Of a stretch of 11,935 nucleotides of DNA, positions 7,119 through 11,935 are shown one piece after another. The DNA is from JADFNO01 sp965369945 (GTDB taxonomy: Bacteria; Planctomycetota; Phycisphaerae; Phycisphaerales; SM1A02), in contig CBDUST010000121.1 in the NCBI GenBank assembly GCA_965369945.1, positions 1-11,935 on the forward strand, read 5' to 3'. The notes under the pieces were generated by a model. The model did no database searches. It had not been told where the DNA came from and saw only the letters and a program-made list of their open reading frames with translations. Position numbers and translations under genes: made by a program. The first letter of the stretch is position 1, and each line of letters begins with the position of its first letter.

Positions 7119-7735
7119 GACCCGTCCTCTACCCTGGAATTTGATCCCGGTGACGGCGAGAGGCGCTCCCGCAAGGCCTGCCGCGTCCGATGCACATGGC
7201 TCATTGCCGTTCCCTCCGGAATACCGATCACATCGGAGATCTCTCGGTATGACAGTCCCTCGACGGTACGCAGCAGTAAACAGGCGCGCGGCGTTTGGTC
7301 CAGCAGTTTAAGCGCCCCCAACAGACGGTCGTCAAAATCCTCTTCATAAGCCCGAAGATCGCCTTGCCCCGACGCCGAGGAGGATCCGTTGCCCCGGTGT
7401 TCCGAACCGGCTGGTTGTTCGAGCAAGTCGCCATGAATCGAAGCCACGGCCCGTCGACGTGCGCGTCGCCGCGCGGTATTGAGCGCGGTGTAACGAACGA
7501 TCTGGGCCATCCAAGCGGTGAAATTGGTCCGAGGATCAAAATCGCCTAGTTTCCCAATCGCGATCAACGCTGCCTCCTGGAGCACATCCTCAACTTCATC
7601 GCGACCGCCCAGTACCGCCGCCGTGACACACCAAAGTGTTCGCCACGACTCCTGGAAGAGCTCAGCGAACTGACTCGGGGTCAGGCACCGCTGATCTCCG
7701 GTGCGACAAGGCTGGAAAGCCTCGGTTCGGTCCAC
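7115..7735 (-). CDS. ECF-type RNA polymerase sigma factor
   Basis: This 206-residue sigma-70 family protein directs RNA polymerase to a limited regulon. Region 2 covers residues about 22-95 with DVLQEAALIAI at 50-60 and FTAWMAQIVRYTALNTARRR at 72-91. Region 4 covers about 135-192 with the helix-turn-helix LSYREISDVIGIPEGTAMSH at 161-180, then RTRQALRERL. There is no region 1.1 or region 3, as expected for the extracytoplasmic-function group. The start is GTG (7733-7735), supported by AGGAG at 7742-7746 with a 6-base spacer. The linker between regions 2 and 4 (about 97-134) is Gly/Ser-rich. It is the first gene of an operon with the anti-sigma-like protein and a pseudopilin, so control by its partner is likely. 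No clear autoregulated promoter could be read upstream. Confidence 0.92.
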   Translation of the reverse strand: MDRTEAFQPCRTGDQRCLTPSQFAELFQESWRTLWCVTAAVLGGRDEVEDVLQEAALIAIGKLGDFDPRTNFTAWMAQIVRYTALNTARRRARRRAVASIHGDLLEQPAGSEHRGNGSSSASGQGDLRAYEEDFDDRLLGALKLLDQTPRACLLLRTVEGLSYREISDVIGIPEGTAMSHVHRTRQALRERLSPSPGSNSRVEDGS

Positions 7736-7741
7736 TTTCAG

Positions 7742-7746
7742 CTCCT
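7742..7746 (-). promoter_or_regulatory. Ribosome-binding site deciding a GTG start (sigma gene)
   Basis: On the minus strand the sequence reads AGGAG, a 6-base spacer, then GTG. There is no ATG with a comparable site nearby, so this site supports GTG at 7735 as the start of the sigma factor. Confidence 0.65.
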
Positions 7747-7842
7747 AGGAAGGAATGTCCCTCGGGTATCGACGACTTGCAGGTTTTTGGATTTTGTTCA
7801 CCTCCCGCCAAAGGACTACGGACGCCCCCACGGCCGGGATGC

Positions 7843-8045
7843 GGCAACTTCGCTTTCTTGGTCTTCTGGCAAGGGGCAGGACGCCAACGGAGAGCTATAC
7901 CTGATGGCGAACTCGACCGGCGTTCCGTTTGACAGCACGGGCGTTGTCCTGTGGATCGTGCCAAAACCCGGCGATCTCAACGGCAACGGCGTTGACAACG
8001 TACATCAACGCCCCAGCGGCGCAGCAGTTCGATCACTGGGCTTAG
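7843..8045 (+). pseudogene. Decayed 3' end of a secreted dockerin-bearing protein, possibly a sugar dehydrogenase
   Basis: One frame (7868-7990) encodes GQDANGELYLMANSTGV, PFDSTGVVLWI, then PGDLNGNGV. The first part resembles the last blade of PQQ-dependent aldose-sugar-dehydrogenase-type beta-propellers, where '(F)G.D..GELY.L' precedes 'G.V.RI'. The second is a dockerin-like calcium loop, as often follows in planctomycete secreted proteins. After 7991 the sensible continuation switches frame: LTTYINAPAAQQFDHWA ends at TAG 8043-8045 and looks like the helix after the loop. A second shift near 7865 is possible, because another frame reads GNFAFLVF at 7843-7866. There is no start codon with a ribosome-binding site and no room for the rest of the gene, since 7735 and below is the sigma gene. 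The stop overlaps the TAA of the convergent amidohydrolase (8042-8044). Family assignment is from memory of motifs and is tentative; the frame break itself is visible. Confidence 0.55.
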
Positions 8046-9382
8046 TGTACCACACCACTCCGCATGACGAAGCTGACGTTCTGCAGCGCCGTGATATCCG
8101 TCAGCGGATTCGTCTCAACGGCAATGATGTCGGCCGCCTTGCCCGCCTCGATTGTGCCAATCTCACCTGATAGCCCACAAAGTTCAGCAGCGTTGATCGT
8201 GGCCGAGACGATCGCCTGCATCCGTCCCATTCCTGCTTCGACCATCAGTGCGAATTCCTCAGCGTTTCGTCCATGCTCGCTCACACCTGAATCGGTGCCG
8301 AACGCAATCTTGACACCACCGCGAACCGCTTTGGCAAACGCGCCTTGTATCACGGGTCCGACAGCTTTGGCTTTCGCAGCGACCGCCGGAAGGAAATACC
8401 CGGCTTGCTGGGCGCGCTCGGTGACCGTCTTGCCCGCAAGAAGCGTCGGCACCAGGAATGCGCCGGTGTCATTGAATAACGAAATGGATTCATCATCGAG
8501 GAACGAACCGTGTTCGATCGAATCCACACCGGCTCGCAGCGCCGCGTTGAGGCCTTTGGTTCCGTGCGCATGCGCCGCGACTTTGCGGCCAAGTAAATGC
8601 CCAGTGTCGACAATCGCGCGCAGTTCGTCATCGAAGAACTGTTGTTCGGTGCCCGCAGCCGTCACGCTGAGAACACCTCCGGTAGCGACGAACTTGATCA
8701 CGTCGGCACCGCGCTTGACCTGCGTTCGCACCGCCTTTCGGCATGCTGCCGGTCCGTCGGCAATTCCCTGGGCGGCGCCCGGCGTGTCGAACAGATCATC
8801 ACGGAAACCGTGCGTGGGATCGCCGTGACCGCCGGTGGGGCTAATTCCTTCGCCCGCTGCAAGAATTCTCGGTCCAGGGATAAGACCAGAATTGATCGCG
8901 TCGCGCAGCGCGAATACTGCATCACCGCTTGAGCCAACGTTGCGGATTGTCGTAAACCCAGCTTCCAATGTGCGCTTCGCATACGCTACGCTGCGAATTG
9001 CCGCATCCGCGTCCGACTCCTGCACGCGACGCAGAAGGCTATTCGCCGTCATCTCACCCGTAATGTGAGTATGGCAATCGATCAGACCCGGCAAAACGAA
9101 CGATCTCGAAAGGTCGATCACGTCAACTTCTGATCCTTCTGCCTCCTTTAGCGCATCGGCCCCAATCAATCCAGACCGTACTTCGACGATTCTCCCGTTC
9201 TTGACAATGACCGAGGCATTCTCTTGCGGCGCCTTACCGGGGACGGCGAGGAGTGTTCCGCAGTGAACGATCGACCACTGATCCTGAGAATCGTTGTCAT
9301 CGATGCCACGACATATCCCTGTCAGCGCACCGACAATGGAGACCAGAACAAGGAACCGACCTAGAGCGCGAGATTGAGACAC
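8042..9382 (-). CDS. Secreted metal-dependent amidohydrolase (imidazolonepropionase-like family)
   Basis: This 446-residue enzyme probably hydrolyses an amide or peptide-like substrate outside the cytoplasm, like the amidohydrolases annotated as Xaa-Pro dipeptidase or imidazolonepropionase-like. I chose GTG at 9380-9382 because AAGGAG (9390-9395) lies 7 bases upstream; the longer frame from TTG 9400 would place that Shine-Dalgarno inside the coding region. The new N-terminus (Arg, then LGRFLVLVSIVGALTGICRG) is a normal signal peptide. Motifs, numbered from this GTG: LPGLIDCHTH with metal ligands His104 and His106, Lys230 in ADVIKFVATGG (probable carboxylated bridging Lys), His271/His273 in AAHAHG, His291 in SIEHGSF and Asp364 in FGTDSGV. 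All expected catalytic positions are present. The C-terminal part (KAADIIAVETNPL) belongs to the small beta domain. The gene follows the ABC operon after a 93-base gap with no clear terminator, so read-through is possible. Substrate is unknown. Confidence 0.92.
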   Translation of the reverse strand: MSQSRALGRFLVLVSIVGALTGICRGIDDNDSQDQWSIVHCGTLLAVPGKAPQENASVIVKNGRIVEVRSGLIGADALKEAEGSEVDVIDLSRSFVLPGLIDCHTHITGEMTANSLLRRVQESDADAAIRSVAYAKRTLEAGFTTIRNVGSSGDAVFALRDAINSGLIPGPRILAAGEGISPTGGHGDPTHGFRDDLFDTPGAAQGIADGPAACRKAVRTQVKRGADVIKFVATGGVLSVTAAGTEQQFFDDELRAIVDTGHLLGRKVAAHAHGTKGLNAALRAGVDSIEHGSFLDDESISLFNDTGAFLVPTLLAGKTVTERAQQAGYFLPAVAAKAKAVGPVIQGAFAKAVRGGVKIAFGTDSGVSEHGRNAEEFALMVEAGMGRMQAIVSATINAAELCGLSGEIGTIEAGKAADIIAVETNPLTDITALQNVSFVMRSGVVH

Positions 9383-9389
9383 GGCGTTT

Positions 9390-9395
9390 CTCCTT
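9390..9395 (-). promoter_or_regulatory. Ribosome-binding site deciding the amidohydrolase start
   Basis: The minus strand reads AAGGAG with a 7-base spacer before GTG at 9382. It lies within the longer frame that begins with TTG at 9400, so it argues for the downstream GTG. Confidence 0.75.
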
Positions 9396-9475
9396 CTCAA
9401 TGAGTTACACAGTCAATATACCGGACCACGCCCGCTGAATCGTCCTGTCTTCGCGTAAAAAAGGCACGAAAGAAC

Positions 9476-10858
9476 TCAATCACGCTCGATCGGCGGTAAT
9501 CGCCGAGCCCGACGGTCGCGATCAATGATGCTATGGACTGCCGACGCAGTTTGATCGAGCAACTGGGCCAAGGATTTATCTCGCCCTCGTGAGATCGCTT
9601 GAAGCAACATGGCCATGATTTTGTCCTCGAGATCTTTCTGGTAAGGCCCTACCGGAATGAAACCCGGCCTCCGGCCAGTGGCAGGGTCGACGGTGATCGC
9701 GTGAGCCAGCCAACTCGTGCGATCATGCGTCGTACCTGCCGTTGGATCGGCGGCGGCAAACTCGGCTGAGCGAATCACCGACATTCGACCAGGCGGGGCC
9801 ACGCGCAGAGCCTTCCAATACCGCAAGGATTGTTCGCGGTTGGACATCCACCGGATCATTTGCCAAGCCAGTGGCTTATTTTGACTATGTGCACTGACGG
9901 CCCACAACACCGAACCGCTGACGATCGCGGATCGCCGATGTGACGGTAGCGGGGCGATGCCGAACTGTAGCTGGGGGAATGTTTGCTCAAGAAACGGTGC
10001 GCGCCACGAGCCATCCAACAGAATCGCAGTTTGTCCGGCGCCGAAGAGTTTGTCCGGCCCGGTCGCTGAGTCGGTCAGGTCGCCTGACCGCATCGACGCG
10101 CCATGTGGAAGCAGATCGACAATGATTTGCAGTGCTTCTTCACCTGCGGGCGAATTTAGCAATGTAGTCGTCTTCGCGCCATCCCACAGTTCACCACCCG
10201 CCTGGGCAAAGAACGTCATAAAAGGCCACGCCCAGAGCGTGAAGTCCACACCGTACTGAACGATCCGACCGTCATCATCGCGCTCTGTAAACGCTTCAGC
10301 AGCGCGGCGCAGATCGTCCCACGTCCACGATTCGCTGGGATATTCGATCGGGTCGTCGGAATGGGCCGCGTTATATTCATCGAAGATCGTCGTGTTGTAA
10401 TACAAACCAAACTGCGCATTATCAGAAGGGAGCGCATAGCGCTGACCATCGATGAGTAGCGCGTTCCATATCGCAGGCGTGAAGTCAGCTTGATCTTCAG
10501 CGCTTAGACCAATCTCCGGATCGTTGATGAACTGATCAAGCGGCGCCAACACACCCTTGGTCACAAGCGCATGGTAGTCGGTGATCGGGACGCGCATGAC
10601 ATCGGCGCCGCGCTTCAGCAAGTGCCAGGTGTAGTACTTTTCAGTTACATCCTCGTATCGACCGTACTTGATCGAGATGCCCGGATGAAGTTGCTCGAAG
10701 TCGCGCGCGTAGCCGTCCTCAAACAGTTGATCCTCAAACGGCATCCCCCAAACCGCCATCCAAAGGCGTCCTTCCGGCGACTCGTCTGGGCCGAGCCGCA
10801 CGAAGCACGCAACGCTCGCCACAACAATGCCTAAAATGATCCAATGACTTGATCGCAT
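9476..10858 (-). CDS. ABC transporter extracellular solute-binding protein, family 1
   Basis: This 460-residue protein should capture a solute, most likely a sugar or oligosaccharide, and deliver it to the two permeases encoded upstream. The ATG (10856-10858) is preceded by AAAGG at 10866-10870 with a 7-base spacer, and only 3 bases separate it from the permease stop. The N-terminus (SSHWIILGIVVASVAC) is a signal sequence ending at Cys18. The residues before it, Ser-Val-Ala, only loosely fit a lipobox, so lipoprotein anchoring is possible but not certain. Family features include an early strand RLWMAVWGMPFEDQ, GADVMRVPITDYHALVTKG, LAPLDQFI, ALPSDNAQFGLYYNTTIFDE, SWTWDDLRRAAEAFT, and GAGQTAILLDGSW followed by FGIAPLP and MIRWMSNREQSLRYW. 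Length is usual for the family. The exact solute cannot be told from sequence. It is the third gene of the visible operon; the ATPase is not in the window. Confidence 0.93.
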   Translation of the reverse strand: MRSSHWIILGIVVASVACFVRLGPDESPEGRLWMAVWGMPFEDQLFEDGYARDFEQLHPGISIKYGRYEDVTEKYYTWHLLKRGADVMRVPITDYHALVTKGVLAPLDQFINDPEIGLSAEDQADFTPAIWNALLIDGQRYALPSDNAQFGLYYNTTIFDEYNAAHSDDPIEYPSESWTWDDLRRAAEAFTERDDDGRIVQYGVDFTLWAWPFMTFFAQAGGELWDGAKTTTLLNSPAGEEALQIIVDLLPHGASMRSGDLTDSATGPDKLFGAGQTAILLDGSWRAPFLEQTFPQLQFGIAPLPSHRRSAIVSGSVLWAVSAHSQNKPLAWQMIRWMSNREQSLRYWKALRVAPPGRMSVIRSAEFAAADPTAGTTHDRTSWLAHAITVDPATGRRPGFIPVGPYQKDLEDKIMAMLLQAISRGRDKSLAQLLDQTASAVHSIIDRDRRARRLPPIERD

Positions 10859-10861
10859 TGG

Positions 10862-11716
10862 TCAGCCTTTCATTCCCGTTAGTGCAAGCCCCTGAACAAA
10901 CACACGTTGGAACATCAGAAAAACGACGATCGTCGGCAGGGTGATAATCGTGGCCGCGGCCATTTGCACGGGCCACGATTGCACATACATCCCGGAAGAG
11001 AGTGCGGCCACCGAAAGCGGTAATGTGAAATGTTCTTGTGAATCGATCACGATCAACGGCCAGAAGAAATTATTCCACGACGCCATGAACGTGAATATCG
11101 CCAGCGCACCCATCGCAGGTCGGATCGAAGGAAGCACGACGTTCCAGAATAACTCGAAATCCGTGAGTCCGTCGACTCGTCCCGCATCGAGCAGGCCGTT
11201 GGAAACGGTGATGATCGACTGGCGCATGTAGAAGATTCCGAACGCGCTGGCCAGGAACGGCACGATCAACGCGTGCAGATGATCGACATATCCCAACCAG
11301 CCGCACAAGATATAGGCGAAGAGGAAGTACACTTGATACGGGAGCATCATCGTCATCAACATTGCGACGAATGCACTGCGCTTTCCCTTCATGCGCAGTT
11401 TGGCGAAAGCGAATCCCGCCAGTGCATTGTGCAACACTGAAAGAACGGTCACCACAACGGCCACGATGAAGCTGTTGAGATAGACATCACCGAGTTCCGC
11501 CAATCGCCAAGCTTCTAGGTAATTGATCCACTTCCAATCGGTGACAGAGCCAGCTGGGAGCAGCGCGATCCGGCTGACGTCAATCGCTTCGGCGTCGGTT
11601 TTCAAGGATGAGCTGATCATCCAGGCAAACGGCACGAGCATTGTCGCCGCCAAGAGGTACACCATCACATGAATCACAACCCGAACGGGAAACGATGGTT
11701 TGGACCACGCGCTCAT
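10862..11716 (-). CDS. ABC sugar-type transporter permease, MalG/UgpE-like
   Basis: This 284-residue inner-membrane protein forms one half of the transport channel. The start is ATG at 11714-11716: it overlaps the upstream permease stop as ATGA (11713-11716) and has GGAGG at 11724-11728, 7 bases upstream. The open frame extends 61 codons further, but that part (rich in Arg and His) reads over the upstream permease in another frame and is not protein-like. Six membrane helices are visible, the first at about 12-35 (VVIHVMVYLLAATMLVPFAW). The cytoplasmic EAA loop that contacts the ATPase is at 177-200: DAGRVDGLTDFELFWNVVLP, then SIRP. The end (VFVQGLALTGMKG) is the typical C-terminus of the MalG group, whose usual length is about 270-290. 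Transport substrate is inferred only as sugar-like. Confidence 0.95.
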   Translation of the reverse strand: MSAWSKPSFPVRVVIHVMVYLLAATMLVPFAWMISSSLKTDAEAIDVSRIALLPAGSVTDWKWINYLEAWRLAELGDVYLNSFIVAVVVTVLSVLHNALAGFAFAKLRMKGKRSAFVAMLMTMMLPYQVYFLFAYILCGWLGYVDHLHALIVPFLASAFGIFYMRQSIITVSNGLLDAGRVDGLTDFELFWNVVLPSIRPAMGALAIFTFMASWNNFFWPLIVIDSQEHFTLPLSVAALSSGMYVQSWPVQMAAATIITLPTIVVFLMFQRVFVQGLALTGMKG

Positions 11717-11935
11717 GTGGCCGCCTCCGCTGATCCGCGCAGCCAACGCAATTGCGCAATGGTGATAACCGCGGTGATGATCAGAACGAGCACGCCAATC
11801 GTTGCTGCATACCCCAAGCGATTCGCTGCGAATTCGCGGTACAGGTGCGTGTTGAGAACATCGGTCCAAGGCTGTTCGGCGCCGCCTGTCATCACCCAAA
11901 CGAGGTCAAAGACTTGCAGCGACCATATTGAGCTG
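11713..11935 (-). CDS. ABC sugar-type transporter permease, MalF/UgpA-like (C-terminal end only)
   Basis: The frame is open from the right window edge to TGA at 11713-11715, giving about 74 residues; the start lies outside the window. It reads SIWSLQVFDLVWVMTGG, which matches the region after the EAA loop of MalF-type permeases, where '..VFDL...MTGGGP' is a hallmark. It continues with TDVLNTHLYREFAANRLGYA and a final membrane helix (IGVLVLIITAVITIAQLRWL). The internal GTG and ATG near 11890-11895 are not starts, because the frame and the family motif continue upstream of them. Its stop overlaps the ATG of the MalG-type gene, so the two are translationally coupled and form a heterodimer pair. 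Confidence 0.9.
   Translation of the reverse strand, partial: SSIWSLQVFDLVWVMTGGAEQPWTDVLNTHLYREFAANRLGYAATIGVLVLIITAVITIAQLRWLRGSAEAAT
11724..11728 (-). promoter_or_regulatory. Ribosome-binding site deciding the MalG-type permease start
   Basis: The minus strand reads GGAGG, a 7-base spacer, then ATG at 11716, inside the last codons of the upstream permease gene. It supports the overlapping start over the longer open frame. Confidence 0.75.

Noticed and set aside
6630..7349. A plus-strand open frame of 239 codons across the anti-sigma and sigma genes
   Set aside because: It runs antisense to two genes whose protein motifs are clear, lacks a recognisable domain and has no good ribosome-binding site.
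7760..7800. GAAC...CGTC on the minus strand as an ECF autoregulated promoter for the sigma operon
   Set aside because: The gap between the two elements is about 21 bases, longer than the usual 16-17 for ECF promoters.
8064..8828. A plus-strand open frame of 254 codons inside the amidohydrolase gene
   Set aside because: The Ala/Ser/Pro-rich translation is the mirror of the amidohydrolase coding bias, and all catalytic motifs are on the minus strand.
9415..9420. TATATT on the minus strand as a -10 box for the amidohydrolase
   Set aside because: The distance to the GTG is suitable, but no acceptable -35 hexamer is found 16-18 bases upstream; a single AT-rich hexamer is not enough.
11717..11899. 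A 61-codon N-terminal extension of the MalG-type permease
   Set aside because: It overlaps the C-terminus of the upstream permease in another frame, is Arg/His-rich, and the downstream ATG has an excellent ribosome-binding site and gives the usual family length.

Overview
The window looks like chromosomal DNA of a planctomycete, probably a Phycisphaerae-like lineage. The inference rests on large secreted mosaic proteins with Cys-rich HYR, cohesin-like and dockerin-like modules, a GspG-like prepilin next to an ECF sigma/anti-sigma pair of the planctomycete kind, and secreted S9 peptidase and amidohydrolase genes. No rRNA or tRNA gene, CRISPR array, insertion sequence or phage gene was found, and no taxonomic marker gene is present, so the assignment is an inference from protein style.

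Left part, plus strand (1-5447). The 3' end of a secreted protein gene enters from the left edge (stop at 305-307). A 121-base gap with a small hairpin leads to an 841-residue secreted mosaic: signal peptide, alpha/alpha-toroid (prenyltransferase/squalene-cyclase-like) domain, cohesin-like domain, HYR domain, beta-rich Cys module, and three dockerin-like EF loops. A perfect 10-bp hairpin terminator closes it. After about 370 bases without a convincing gene comes a secreted S9 (prolyl-oligopeptidase-type) peptidase with a full Ser-Asp-His triad. A second strong hairpin at 5485-5514 lies between convergent genes and can serve both strands.

Middle, minus strand (5541-7735). A three-gene operon reads ECF sigma factor (GTG start), then single-pass anti-sigma-like protein (ATGA overlap), then GspG-like pseudopilin after a 30-base gap. 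This suggests dedicated regulation of one secretion/pilus-type subunit.

The 300 bases upstream of the sigma gene (7747-8041) hold on the plus strand what looks like a decayed 3' end of another secreted dockerin-bearing protein, probably a sugar-dehydrogenase-type beta-propeller, broken by at least one frameshift. Its terminal stop overlaps the stop of the convergent amidohydrolase.

Right part, minus strand (8042-11935). A secreted metal-dependent amidohydrolase follows an ABC import operon in the order MalF-type permease (only its C-terminus is in the window), MalG-type permease, family-1 solute-binding protein. The ATPase is not in the window. Several starts were moved from the longest open frame to internal codons with good Shine-Dalgarno spacing: the amidohydrolase to GTG at 9382 and the MalG-type permease to ATG at 11716.

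The most interesting items are the combination of cohesin-like and dockerin-like modules in one polypeptide, the sigma/anti-sigma/pseudopilin operon, and the dockerin-gene remnant. None is proven to be a new system by sequence alone.
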